64,000 bases of DNA from Clostridium sp. (GTDB lineage Bacteria > Bacillota > Clostridia > Lachnospirales > Lachnospiraceae), in NCBI GenBank assembly GCA_023664775.1, contig JAMPEW010000001.1, positions 62,001 through 126,000 on the forward strand, in the 5' to 3' direction. Below are positions 34,724 through 43,581 of this stretch, in pieces. The notes under the pieces are model-generated. The model saw only the letters and a program-made list of their open reading frames with translations. It made no database searches and had not been told where the DNA came from. Position 1 is the stretch's first letter. Every line of letters starts with the position of its first letter. A program made the translations under genes and the position numbers.

Positions 34724-35491
34724 TTATTTTCCACATTCTCTTGCAATAATATAAATTCGTTCGCTGCTTTTGGCAGCGGGATTTTTTGTAAATGCGTCAT
34801 ACGCACATACAAGCTCCAGTCCCGAAGCTTTAACGATATGAAGCATCTCGGTAAGCGTATACCCTTTTTGAAGGTGCAGCTCCTCGTATTTTCTGTATAA
34901 ATTATCCTCATTTAAATTGTTATCCCTGATAAAAAGGCTTAAATATAATTCATTTATATTGGCTTCCTCATCATAAAGGTTATCCCATATAAAGCTTATA
35001 TCCTCCCTGTCCTCCGCTATGGTAGCATCGGCAACAACATCAAGATAATAATGGCGTGTGTTAAAATCAAATATAAATATGCCCTTGGGGTCAAGATAGT
35101 TGTTTACAAGCCTGAAAACCTCCGTAAGCTCATTGCTGTCAAGAATATAATTCACGCTGTCACATACGCTTATAATGGCGGAGACAGTGCCGTAAAGCTC
35201 AAATTCCCGCATGTCCTGATTGAGATATAATGTTGACGAGCCGTTTGCTTCCTTCTTTTTTTGGGCAATATCCAGCATGGCAGGAGCGTTGTCTATGCCT
35301 ATCATGTCATAGCCTGCCGCAGCAAGCCGTTCCGTAATTGCTCCCGTGCCGCAGCCAAGCTCAGCAATGATGCCTTTTTTTATATTAAATTCATCGAGTA
35401 AAAGACTTATATAATGAAACCACTCGTCATAGGGAATATTGTCCATAAGCCTGTCATAAACAAGGGCGAAATCGGAATAAGCCTCTGACAT
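34724..35491 (-). CDS. SAM-dependent methyltransferase, class I
   Basis: A 255-residue protein with a Rossmann methyltransferase fold: motif I is AELGCGTGAIT (near residue 42), the acidic residue after beta-2 is in MIGIDNAPAMLD (near 62), and motif IV region is IFIFDFNTRHY (near 137). It starts with YSDFALVYDRLMDNIPYDEW, typical for a group of Firmicute methyltransferases of unknown substrate. The start at 35491 has AGGTGA about seven bases upstream. Its promoter lies at 35520-35548. Confidence 0.87.
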   Translation of the reverse strand: MSEAYSDFALVYDRLMDNIPYDEWFHYISLLLDEFNIKKGIIAELGCGTGAITERLAAAGYDMIGIDNAPAMLDIAQKKKEANGSSTLYLNQDMREFELYGTVSAIISVCDSVNYILDSNELTEVFRLVNNYLDPKGIFIFDFNTRHYYLDVVADATIAEDREDISFIWDNLYDEEANINELYLSLFIRDNNLNEDNLYRKYEELHLQKGYTLTEMLHIVKASGLELVCAYDAFTKNPAAKSSERIYIIARECGK

Positions 35492-35519
35492 AAAATCACC
35501 TGCCTTTAATACGTGTCCA

Positions 35520-35548
35520 ATTATAAAATAAAATACAGGTAAAAACAA
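35520..35548 (-). promoter_or_regulatory. Sigma-A promoter of the methyltransferase-hslO operon
   Basis: On the minus strand, TTGTTT (35543-35548) and a perfect TATAAT (35520-35525) are 17 bases apart, about 30 bases before the methyltransferase start. Confidence 0.7.
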
Positions 35549-35578
35549 GTCTTGTGAAAATGATTGATAAGAAGTATG

Positions 35579-36025
35579 TTACCCGATATGCTCCAAAAAC
35601 ACAAAGTACTCATGCTTAAATTCGCTGTATTTGCGCATAGTCAGATAGGCTTTATATTGACTATTACATAAATGAATCAGATAGTTGTCAAAATAGTTTA
35701 CATAATTAAAATTCACAATAAAGCTTCTGTGACAGCGAAAAAAGTTGATTTTCGGCAGACGGGCTTCCCAGTCATTCATCTTCGTTGTGGAATAATAAGT
35801 TTCGTTTGGGGTATATACAATCACGCTGCCCAATCTGGCTTCCACCATAATAATGTCTGATGATAATATCGTGTGTACATCTTTTTTTGTCTCAATTGTT
35901 ATTTTTGTTGATGTTGTAGTGTATAGATGCATGGCATCGTCAAGGTTACGGAATAGCCGATTTTTGTCAAGGGGCTTTGATAGATAACGAAAAGCATGAA
36001 ACCGTAATATAGGTGTATTGCCCAT
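35579..36025 (-). pseudogene. LytTR-domain response regulator remnant (receiver domain lost)
   Basis: The frame encodes 148 residues. Residues 9-35 (FHAFRYLSKPLDKNRLFRN) are the last strand and helix of a receiver domain; residues about 45-145 are a LytTR DNA-binding domain (DIIMVEARLGSVIVYT, then FFRCHRSFIVNFNYVNYF). The phosphorylatable receiver is missing. Upstream on the same strand there is a stop four codons before the ATG, and another frame shows SVSMYEKH followed by a stop, which looks like receiver remains. It is therefore probably decayed, though a stand-alone LytTR protein cannot be excluded. Confidence 0.6.
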
Positions 36026-36147
36026 TAGTGCTTTTCATACATGGAAACTGAATAATATAAGAGGTAGTCAGCTCAGACATCCTACGATAACCATAAAATT
36101 AAATTTGAGTATTAGGTCGCTATAAAATAATTAAATCGCCTGTTAAA

Positions 36148-36213
36148 AAGGGCTGACGCAGTAAGCGTATTTATATCATAATAAAAATCCTTACTGCGGC
36201 AGCCCTTTTGTTG
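36148..36213. terminator. Bidirectional terminator hairpin
   Basis: AAAAGGGCTG plus CGCAGTAAG pairs with CTTACTGCG plus CAGCCCTTTT, a stem of about 20 pairs with one small mismatch around a 25-base A/T-rich loop. T runs appear on both strands. It separates the XRE gene from the LytTR remnant. Confidence 0.85.
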
Positions 36214-36248
36214 GAAGTAACCTGTATGAGTCTGCATTTTTCGTTCTA

Positions 36249-36578
36249 CTATCTCTGTCTGTCCTGTTTCTCTATCAGAATATCTATGATTCCGTCTATA
36301 GTATAAAGTGTATCAGTGGAACAAAGTTTAAGCTTGTCTACAATATTCTGTGGCACATTATTTGAGTGCATGCTTCCAAGCATGAGATAATCAGGCGGTA
36401 CGTTAAGCTCAATACACAGCCTACAAAGTAAATCAAAGCTTGGTTTTGTTTTTCCTGTTTCCAGAGACGATAAGTGATTTGGAGATATGTCAAGCCGTTC
36501 TGCCAGCTCATATTGTGGTATTCCAAGACTGCTCCGTCTCCTTTTAATATTTTTGCCAAAGTTTTCGATGCTTACCAT
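36249..36578 (-). CDS. XRE-family helix-turn-helix regulator
   Basis: A 109-residue DNA-binding protein. The helix-turn-helix spans residues about 8-62 (IPQYELAERLDISPNHLSSL), and the typical KTKPSFDLLCRLCIELNVPPDYLML follows. The C-terminal 40 residues may form a dimerisation helix. It has no sensor domain. The upstream region has a repeated 12-mer (36658 and 36700) that could be its operator. It is not near phage genes, but the neighbouring region looks partly degraded. Confidence 0.83.
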   Translation of the reverse strand: MVSIENFGKNIKRRRSSLGIPQYELAERLDISPNHLSSLETGKTKPSFDLLCRLCIELNVPPDYLMLGSMHSNNVPQNIVDKLKLCSTDTLYTIDGIIDILIEKQDRQR

Positions 36579-36947
36579 AATTCAACTGCTACTCCTTATC
36601 ATACAAAAATTTATTGTAAGCATATCAATTTTAAACTTCTCTATGAACAAGCCAAAACGGAATAAATCTGTATGACATTAAAATCAAGTTGAAATATAGC
36701 GGAATAAATCTAAACTTTATAGGAAAAAAATTGATATTGATATAAATATATTTTTTATATTTTATCGTTTTCTATGCAAAATATGGGAATTAAATTATAA
36801 ATATTGTTTATTAGTGGGCACTGACGGAATGATATTTTTTTAAATTATGGATGATAATATGTAAAAATTATAAAATTTAACTAATTGCTGTGACTGCACC
36901 TGTATGTTAAACTATAAAAACATTGATAAAATATAAGGATAAGAAAA
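36579..36947. other. A/T-rich divergent intergenic region with a repeated 12-mer
   Basis: CGGAATAAATCT occurs at 36658-36669 and 36700-36711, 42 bases or four helical turns apart, upstream of the XRE gene. The rest is very A/T rich without a convincing small gene. Upstream of 36948, TTGCTG and TAAACT with 17 bases between them is a weak promoter candidate. Confidence 0.55.
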
Positions 36948-38987
36948 ATGATAGGGTTTGTTACATATTCCGTTATAATTGTATATTTGGAGCTTATATT
37001 TCATATAGCAGTTTATCAATCCGTGGATATAGTTATTATTTACCCCGTGTTATTTGCTATTGCAGCAGGTATGGGAATTTTTGCGTTTTTAAATATTTTA
37101 CCGGGGCTTGCCGGAAAGCTTCTTGGGTGTGTGGTTGTGGCTATAGTTTCATTTTATTATATGGCGCAGCTCATTTATTTCAAGATTTTCAATACATTTT
37201 TAAGTCTTGTTTCAATTGGCGGGGCGGAAAATGCCATGAATTTTAAATCGGTGTTGTTTGATAAGCTGTGGGAAAACATGGGGTGGATTGCTGCATTTAT
37301 ACTTCCTGTAGCAGCCATTATCCTGTTAAATGTAAAGAATGTCATAAAAAATACAAGGCTTAAGGGGAATCTGATAGGCTTTGGAAGCTGTATATTGGCG
37401 TTCCTGCTCGCCGTTCTTTCCCTCAATATTCATGGCAGAGGTGCATATTCACCGTATTGCTTGTTCCATGAGAACTATATCCTTGAGCTTTCAATGAGTA
37501 AGCTTGGAGTTGCAGTTACCACAGTGCGGGATGGGATGTGTCTCCTTGGACAAAAGGATGATAGGAAACAGTTTGTCATGTCGCAAAATGAAGAACCTGT
37601 CGGTAATGATGAAAATTCATTTGTGGAGGGCAATAAAACCGATAACGAGAAAACAGCATGTTCAGGCAGCATCGGCACAGTGTTTGCAGAAACGGAAGGG
37701 AAAACGCCGCCAATTGTATTATACGAACAACAAATTGATGAAAGCATCGATTTTGCTGTGCTGTACGATCAGACGGAGGACGAGGATTTAAAAAATATTA
37801 CTGCCTATTTATCGGAGACCGAGCCGTCCTATAAAAATAAATATACGGGAATGTTTCAGGATTATAACGTCGTGTTTGTTACTGCGGAGAGCTTAAGCAG
37901 ATATGGAATATCCGATACATGTACGCCTACCCTTTATAAGCTTATGAATGATGGGTTTGTATTTGACAATTTTTATAATCCTATGTGGTATCACAGTACG
38001 ATTGACGGAGAATATGTAAACTGCCTGAGTCAATATCCTGCCTCTTCAGATTGGAGCTTTTATAAGTCCGAACAGACATATCAGCCCTATGCTTTGGGAA
38101 ATATATTGAATGAGCAGGGCTATGACAGCTATGCCTATCACGATTTCGATTTTTATTATTATGACAGAAGCAAAACCCATGCCAATATGGGCTATGATTT
38201 TAAGGCAATAGGCTACGGTCTTGATATACCATGCTATGTTATGTATTCTGATATTGATATGGTTGAAGCAGTTTATGGGGAATTTATTGATAAGGATAAA
38301 TTTAATGTGTACTTTATGACCTTCAGTGGACATCTTCCGTATGATTACAGGAATAACTCCATGTGCGTAAAAAACAGGGAGGAGGCAGAACGGCTTACAA
38401 AGGATATGGGACTTTCCGAGGAAGCAGTGGCATATATTGCAGGGCAGATGGAGCTTGACAAGGCACTGGAGCTTCTTATTGATAAGCTTGACGAGGCGGG
38501 AAGGCTTGAAGATACGCTGTTTATTGTAACACCCGATCACTATCCCTATGGACTGTCAGAACGTGCATATGACGAGCTTTCAGGTGGAAGAACCAAAGGA
38601 GCTGCGTTTGAGCTTCACAGGTCATGTCTTGGAATTTGGAATGTGAGGATGGAGGAACCTATATATATTGATAAGCTGTGCGCAAGTGTTGATGTGCTTC
38701 CGACGATTTTAAACTTACTTGGCGCCAAATTTGATTCAAGGCTTTTGGCAGGGCGGGATATATTATCGGATGCGGAGCCGCTTGTTATATTTGCAGACCA
38801 CAGCTTTATGAATGATAAGATAAACTATAACACAGCTACGGGTGACATTACATATTTGACGGACGAAAAAGCTTTGGAGGAACATTATTTGGAGGATATG
38901 GTAGAGCAGGTGGAAAACCGGCTTTATATTTCCGATTTAATGATAGATAAGGATTACTTTTCGTTTGTATATAAAAAAGGAAAGTGA
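36948..38987 (+). CDS. LTA-synthase-like membrane sulfatase-family enzyme (phosphoglycerol transferase)
   Basis: A 679-residue protein. About five membrane helices fill residues 1-165, a linker follows, and residues about 290-600 are an extracellular sulfatase-fold domain. Matches to lipoteichoic acid synthase are FVTAESLSRYG (metal-binding Glu), FDNFYNPMWYHSTIDGEY, where the Thr is the likely nucleophile, TFSGHLPYD and VTPDHYPYG. Such enzymes transfer glycerol phosphate from phosphatidylglycerol to a polymer or lipid. It stands alone with AAGGAT about eight bases before the ATG. The precise product is not known. Confidence 0.85.
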   Translation: MIGFVTYSVIIVYLELIFHIAVYQSVDIVIIYPVLFAIAAGMGIFAFLNILPGLAGKLLGCVVVAIVSFYYMAQLIYFKIFNTFLSLVSIGGAENAMNFKSVLFDKLWENMGWIAAFILPVAAIILLNVKNVIKNTRLKGNLIGFGSCILAFLLAVLSLNIHGRGAYSPYCLFHENYILELSMSKLGVAVTTVRDGMCLLGQKDDRKQFVMSQNEEPVGNDENSFVEGNKTDNEKTACSGSIGTVFAETEGKTPPIVLYEQQIDESIDFAVLYDQTEDEDLKNITAYLSETEPSYKNKYTGMFQDYNVVFVTAESLSRYGISDTCTPTLYKLMNDGFVFDNFYNPMWYHSTIDGEYVNCLSQYPASSDWSFYKSEQTYQPYALGNILNEQGYDSYAYHDFDFYYYDRSKTHANMGYDFKAIGYGLDIPCYVMYSDIDMVEAVYGEFIDKDKFNVYFMTFSGHLPYDYRNNSMCVKNREEAERLTKDMGLSEEAVAYIAGQMELDKALELLIDKLDEAGRLEDTLFIVTPDHYPYGLSERAYDELSGGRTKGAAFELHRSCLGIWNVRMEEPIYIDKLCASVDVLPTILNLLGAKFDSRLLAGRDILSDAEPLVIFADHSFMNDKINYNTATGDITYLTDEKALEEHYLEDMVEQVENRLYISDLMIDKDYFSFVYKKGK

Positions 38988-39040
38988 AAATTAAATCCTT
39001 GGCGAATGTGGGAAATAAGAAAAGCAGAAAAGCCATACGG

Positions 39041-39721
39041 CTAATCTGCAAATTCAACGTCATATTTTATTATCTTGCCTGTCTCTGCGTTTATTTCGTA
39101 TTCATATTCTGTAAAGCCATTGCGAAATTCTATATCGTAGGTAACGTGTAAATCGTCATTATCAAGCTCAGCCTTAAGGAGAGTAACCTCTGAAGCGGAA
39201 AACCCTGCATGGTTTAAGGCAATTGTTTTCGCCTCCTCCACATCGATAACATTGCGTGAGCCGGTATTTGGATTTCCGGTACTTATATCGGTTGTGGCAG
39301 CTTCCGTGGCTTGGGTCGTATCCTTCGGTGCAGCGGCTTCTGTTGTCGGGGCAATTTCAGTATTTGTAGCTGCGGATATATTCTGAGGAATAACATATGG
39401 CTCTCTTTCTAATATTGTGCCATCAGAGGCTTTGATTAAATACTCATACTCTGTGTAGTTTGCATAAAATGAAACCTCATATACAAAATGTCCATCGTCA
39501 AATTCAAAGTCGGTATCAACAAAATTTGCATCAGACGCAGAAATGCCCGCATCGGCAAATGCTGCTTTTCGTGCACCTTCAGCCCCGATAGAATTTCCTT
39601 TGATAATTAAGCTTACAATAAATACAATACCTGCTATAAAGATTGCCAGCAGAGGAATGAAGCAGATAATAGTAACAATTGCTTTTCCCGGTGTTTCAAA
39701 AAAACGTTTTTCTTTTTTCAT
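39041..39721 (-). CDS. Membrane-anchored protein with two PepSY-like domains
   Basis: A 226-residue protein. After a basic start a membrane segment covers residues 13-39. Two PepSY-like domains follow (about 47-100 and 163-225): the first has ASDANFVDTDFEFDDGHFVYEV, the second EVTLLKAELDNDDLHVTYDIEF-like sequence with EYEYEINAETGKII. A Thr/Ala-rich linker (TTEAAAPKDTTQATEAAT) joins them. PepSY domains often inhibit proteases or mark the cell surface. It converges on the LTA-synthase-like gene and a small hairpin (39024-39049) overlaps its end. Confidence 0.75.
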   Translation of the reverse strand: MKKEKRFFETPGKAIVTIICFIPLLAIFIAGIVFIVSLIIKGNSIGAEGARKAAFADAGISASDANFVDTDFEFDDGHFVYEVSFYANYTEYEYLIKASDGTILEREPYVIPQNISAATNTEIAPTTEAAAPKDTTQATEAATTDISTGNPNTGSRNVIDVEEAKTIALNHAGFSASEVTLLKAELDNDDLHVTYDIEFRNGFTEYEYEINAETGKIIKYDVEFAD

Positions 39722-39770
39722 ATAAACATCCTTTCCGGTTAATAAAACCTGTCCTTATTTAAAAATGATG

Positions 39771-39891
39771 CATCGAAGGTACTTTGTACCTTTGTAAGAA
39801 AGGTCTCTGAAATTTCTTATAAGGCATGGCATTCGCCTAAAGTGCCATTAAAACTACGATTACCTAAAGAGTGCCAAAGGCACTTTGTTCT
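39771..39891. repeat. Array of four hairpins in the intergenic region 39722-40111
   Basis: In order: AAGGTAC-TTT-GTACCTT (39776-39792), TAAGAAA / TTTCTTA (39796-39819), AGGC / GCCT (near 39821-39838) and AGTGCC-AAA-GGCACT (39870-39885), the last followed by TTGTTCTTTT. Such a row of short palindromes is unlike the rest of the window. The last could end transcription on the plus strand. The remainder of 39722-40111 holds a likely rnhA promoter -10 box (TATAAT, 40040-40045). Confidence 0.6.
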
Positions 39892-40111
39892 TTTATGATA
39901 AATAATATTATAAGTATAGCGTCATTATACACTATTATTCATCCAAAAGAAAACCTTAAATTGTTCAAGAAACGGTTGTTTTGATATAAAAAAATGGTTA
40001 CGCAAGGAGTGAATGGTATTGTTTTTTTAAATTCTGTGTTATAATTTGAGAGAAGCCTTGACTTGAACGAAGGCATTTGGTAAAACTTAAATTTCATATG
40101 AGGAGACAAAG

Positions 40112-40711
40112 ATGGCTAAAAAGTTTTATGCGGTTAAAATAGGAAAAACGCCGGGAGTATATGAGACGTGGGCAGACTGCCAGAACCAGATACATGGGTT
40201 TTCAGGTGCGGTATATAGAGGGTTTACAACGAGGGAAGAAGCGATGGCTTTTGTCGGAGAAGGGGAGCGAGAGCCGAAAAAAAGTGAGGAAACACAGGCA
40301 GTTGCATATGTTGATGGGAGTTATGATTCGGCAAAAAATGCATTTTCATATGGAATGGTTTTCTTTTATCATGGGCAGGAACTGCATTTCTCACAAAAAT
40401 TTGATGATACTGAGCTGGCGAAGATGCATAATGTGGCAGGAGAGATAAAAGGAGCGGAAGCTGCAATACAATACTGCTTAGATAATCATATAGCAAGCGT
40501 TACAATATACCATGATTATGAGGGGATAGCAAAGTGGTGTAATGGCGATTGGAAGGCAAACAAAGCAGGAACCATTGCATATGCAAATTTTTATAGGGAA
40601 GCTGCTTCTAAGGTAGCTATTCAATTCGTGAAGGTAAAAGGACATTCGGGGGACCGGTATAATGACCTTGCAGACAGGCTGGCAAAAGAAGCACTTGGGA
40701 TAGGGAATTAA
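40112..40711 (+). CDS. rnhA: Ribonuclease HI with N-terminal viroplasmin-type (RNase H1 hybrid-binding) domain
   Basis: A 199-residue enzyme that cuts RNA in RNA-DNA hybrids. Residues 1-47 are the hybrid-binding domain (KFYAVKIGKTPGVYETW, then YRGFTTREEAMAF), better known from eukaryotic RNase H1. The catalytic domain follows from about residue 63, with acidic residues D68 (YVDGSYD), E111 (AGEIKGAE), D135 (YHDYEGI) and D185 (NDLADRLAKEA). AGGAG lies before the ATG. Confidence 0.93.
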   Translation: MAKKFYAVKIGKTPGVYETWADCQNQIHGFSGAVYRGFTTREEAMAFVGEGEREPKKSEETQAVAYVDGSYDSAKNAFSYGMVFFYHGQELHFSQKFDDTELAKMHNVAGEIKGAEAAIQYCLDNHIASVTIYHDYEGIAKWCNGDWKANKAGTIAYANFYREAASKVAIQFVKVKGHSGDRYNDLADRLAKEALGIGN

Positions 40712-40790
40712 TTTGTATGAAACAGGAGCATTAATATTACAGGCACGTTCCTAAAGGATGGTCTGATGTTCAACTGAGAAGGGTGGGTTT

Positions 40791-42116
40791 ATGTTAGCAG
40801 GACTTAGTAATATATTGGAAGTAATAACAATCGTGATAGGCATTTTTCTGATAGAACGATATGTATTTTTGGAGCCGGAAATGGAAGTCAAAAAACAAAA
40901 GCTGTTTTATCTGGTCAGCATTATCAGCGTTATGGCAGTGTTTTTCTTCATGGGAAAGGATGCTGCTACGGTTGCGGCACTGATAGCAGGCGGATTGAAT
41001 ATTGTTTTGGGAAGAAATGTGCATCGCTTGAGTGGCTTTTTTCTGATTCTTCCGATTCCGGGTATTTTAAATGGACTTGTCGTTCCTATTTTTGTAATGG
41101 CACCGAATTTGCTTGGATTTTCTGAACGGACAACGCTTTATTATGGTTTTTTGATGTATGGCGTGCTGGCATTTGTTCTGCTGCTCTTTTTCGTGAAAGG
41201 GAAGGAGTGGCGGAATTGGTTCCGGGAAAATATGAACAAACGCCATTTGCAGAAATGGGAGAGCATTTTACTGTATGTGTCAGGTATTTTGCTTTTATCC
41301 TTTTCAAATATTATTGCGAGGCAGATTATATTGAACAGGCAATTGCAGGAAGCAGGGGATGACTATGCGGTAAGTGGTCAGTTTGCGTGGGATGTCTGCA
41401 TATACGGAGTGACTGCATTTGTACTGACTGTTGCGTTGATTGTCCTTGTCATGCAGGGAAATAAGCGTTCCTACTACCATGAGCAGCTTTCTTCCATGCA
41501 GTTTAATATGATTGCGTTGATGGCTGACCTTGTGGAGAACAGGGACGAGAATACGGGCGGTCATATTAAGCGTACCGCAAGGTTTGTTGAAATTATTGCA
41601 AATGCCCTGAAAAGACAAAATCTGTTTTTGGATACGCTGACGCCGCAGTATATATCAGATATGGTTGTTGCCGCACCATTACACGACATTGGGAAAATAC
41701 ATATTCCGGATGCCATTTTGAATAAACCGGGAAAATTGACGGAAGAAGAATTTGAAATTATGAAAAGCCATGCTGCAGCAGGGCGTGATTTGCTGAAACG
41801 GGCGGAAGGTCAATTGGGACAATCTGCATATTTGGATATTGCTGTGGAAATGGCGGCATATCATCATGAATGGTGGAATGGAAAGGGCTATCCGGATGGA
41901 GTAAAAGGAGAGGAAATACCTTTATGTGCAAGAATTATGGCAGTGGCGGATGTGTTTGATGCACTTACCTCAAAACGCTGCTATAAGGAGGCAATGCCGC
42001 TTCAAAAGGCATATGAGATTATACGCAGCGAATCGGATACACACTTTGACCCGATCGTGGCAGAGATTTTTTTGGCTTCCTCTGACGAAATTGAAGCAGC
42101 ATTAAAAGAATTTTAG
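40791..42116 (+). CDS. HD-GYP domain protein with membrane sensor region (c-di-GMP phosphodiesterase)
   Basis: A 441-residue protein. The N-terminal 220 residues hold about seven membrane helices, and the C-terminal 200 residues are an HD-GYP domain: NRDENTGGHIKRTAR (near residue 246), LHDIGKIHIPD (near 297), HHEWWNGKGYPDG with the GYP motif (near 362) and ADVFDALTSKR (near 385). It should degrade cyclic-di-GMP. Leucine codons TTG and CTG dominate, unlike the CTT-rich genes elsewhere in the window. The start has GAAGGGTGGG upstream. Confidence 0.88.
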   Translation: MLAGLSNILEVITIVIGIFLIERYVFLEPEMEVKKQKLFYLVSIISVMAVFFFMGKDAATVAALIAGGLNIVLGRNVHRLSGFFLILPIPGILNGLVVPIFVMAPNLLGFSERTTLYYGFLMYGVLAFVLLLFFVKGKEWRNWFRENMNKRHLQKWESILLYVSGILLLSFSNIIARQIILNRQLQEAGDDYAVSGQFAWDVCIYGVTAFVLTVALIVLVMQGNKRSYYHEQLSSMQFNMIALMADLVENRDENTGGHIKRTARFVEIIANALKRQNLFLDTLTPQYISDMVVAAPLHDIGKIHIPDAILNKPGKLTEEEFEIMKSHAAAGRDLLKRAEGQLGQSAYLDIAVEMAAYHHEWWNGKGYPDGVKGEEIPLCARIMAVADVFDALTSKRCYKEAMPLQKAYEIIRSESDTHFDPIVAEIFLASSDEIEAALKEF

Positions 42117-42141
42117 GAAATGACAAAAGCAACGCCAATCA

Positions 42142-42170
42142 TTGCCCCAAAAGTATAAATACGTTATAAT
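42142..42170 (+). promoter_or_regulatory. Promoter of the aldo/keto reductase gene
   Basis: TTGCCC (42142-42147) and a perfect TATAAT (42165-42170) are 17 bases apart, about 58 bases before the start codon. Confidence 0.6.
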
Positions 42171-42228
42171 ATGTCTGTAAAGCATGGATGAAGCTGAAAG
42201 AAATCGGATGTTAAAGGAGGAAAAATTT

Positions 42229-43344
42229 ATGCAATACCGTAAGCTGCCGAAAGGAGTGGAACAGATTAGTGTTTTTGGGATTGGCACCAGCTCCATTCAG
42301 GCTTCAAGTGAAAAAGAAATTGAGGAGATTATGGATATTGCCATTGAGAACGGTATCAACCTTTTTGATATGGCATCGTCGGAGGCAAAGCCCTTTGCTT
42401 CCTATGGACGTGCAATAAAAGGCAGACGGGATAAGGTATATTTCCAAATTCATTTTGGTGCAAATTATGAAACGGGAACCTACGGATGGACAACAAATCT
42501 GGATACTGTTAAGCGTTCTGTTGATTGGCAGATGAAAGCACTACAGACCGATTATATTGATTTTGGGTTTATCCACTGTATTGATGAGCCTGCGGATTTA
42601 CGGAGCATAGAGAAAGCAGGAATCATCCGTTACATAGAAGAACTGAAGGAAAAAGGCGTGGTGCGGCACATCGGTCTTTCTTCCCATACGCCGGAGCTTG
42701 TAAATAAAGTGCTGGACATGGGAATTTTGGATATGCTGATGTTCAGCATCAATCCTGCCTATGATTATGCCGGTGGTGAATTGGATTATGCAACGGACAG
42801 CTACGCGGTAGGAAGTGTAGCTGAACGTATGAATTTGTATCGGCGATGTGAGATGGAAGGCGTGGGAATCTCCGTTATGAAGGCTTTTAGTGGAGGACAG
42901 CTATTGAATGAAAAGACTTCTCCTTTTGGCAAAGCATTAACAGAATATCAGTGTATTCAGTATGCTTTGGATAAGCCGGGTGTTTTGACTGTGCTTCCCG
43001 GCGTCCGAAATATGGCAGACCTGAAACGGATTCTCGGTTTCTGTAATGCAACACTAGAGGAAAAGGATTATTCTATTCTCGGCTCCTTTGCACCGCAGGA
43101 TGCCACTGGAAAATGTGTTTACTGTAATCATTGCCAGCCCTGTCCGAAAGGCTTGGACGTGGGGCTGATTAACAAATATTATGACCTTGCAGGCTCAGGG
43201 GATGAACTGGCAAGAAGCCATTATGAAACCCTTGCAGTCAAAGCAGATGCCTGTATTCGCTGTGGACATTGTAACAGCAGATGTCCGTTCCATGTGGATC
43301 AGATAGCGAGAATGCAGGAGATAGCTGCTTATTTTAAGCAATGA
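42229..43344 (+). CDS. Aldo/keto reductase with C-terminal two-[4Fe-4S] ferredoxin domain
   Basis: A 371-residue protein. Residues 1-270 form the aldo/keto reductase barrel (GIGTSSIQAS at the start, the catalytic region with DMASSEAKPFASYGRA, and HIGLSSHTPELV near 160). The C-terminal part has CVYCNHCQPCPKG and CIRCGHCNSRCP, two classical 4Fe-4S motifs. Such fused proteins are common in Clostridia and probably couple ferredoxin-type electrons to a carbonyl or related substrate that is unknown. ATG 42229 has AAAGGAGG about seven bases upstream. Confidence 0.88.
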   Translation: MQYRKLPKGVEQISVFGIGTSSIQASSEKEIEEIMDIAIENGINLFDMASSEAKPFASYGRAIKGRRDKVYFQIHFGANYETGTYGWTTNLDTVKRSVDWQMKALQTDYIDFGFIHCIDEPADLRSIEKAGIIRYIEELKEKGVVRHIGLSSHTPELVNKVLDMGILDMLMFSINPAYDYAGGELDYATDSYAVGSVAERMNLYRRCEMEGVGISVMKAFSGGQLLNEKTSPFGKALTEYQCIQYALDKPGVLTVLPGVRNMADLKRILGFCNATLEEKDYSILGSFAPQDATGKCVYCNHCQPCPKGLDVGLINKYYDLAGSGDELARSHYETLAVKADACIRCGHCNSRCPFHVDQIARMQEIAAYFKQ

Positions 43345-43446
43345 AATAAAATAAGGCATACGTATTTTAATCTGAAACAGATTGAGGGCAGCTTTGTCTG
43401 TTTAATTCCTACAGTAAATTTACGCTGTCCGCTTCAGATAAAAGCA

Positions 43447-43475
43447 TTGCAATCATCCTTTATATATGTTATATT
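43447..43475 (+). promoter_or_regulatory. Promoter of the antitoxin RNA
   Basis: TTGCAA (43447-43452) and TATATT (43470-43475) are 17 bases apart. Transcription would begin near 43482 and end at the terminator at 43526-43567. Confidence 0.65.
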
Positions 43476-43481
43476 AAATGC

Positions 43482-43567
43482 AAAGGAACAACCGCCCACA
43501 AAGTGGTTGACCTTGTTGATGGTAGAAAAATCACCCGTCACTCAGTCAAAGTATAGGGTGGTTTTTC
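43482..43567 (+). ncRNA. Putative antisense RNA antitoxin of a type I toxin-antitoxin pair
   Basis: A short transcript of about 86 bases is bounded by a promoter on one side and a terminator on the other, with no plausible ORF. It contains CCACAAAGTGG, a small hairpin, and runs against the 3' end of the toxin mRNA made from the other strand, so the two RNAs can pair over the terminator region. This convergent layout is known from TxpA/RatA and BsrG/SR4 of Bacillus. The role is inferred from layout only. Confidence 0.6.
43526..43567. terminator. Bidirectional terminator shared by toxin mRNA and antisense RNA
   Basis: AAAAATCACCC (43526-43536) pairs with GGGTGGTTTTT (43556-43566) with one G-T pair, and flanking G-C and A-T pairs extend it. 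Each arm supplies a T run for one strand. Confidence 0.8.
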
Positions 43568-43581
43568 TGCGTTTTAAAACA

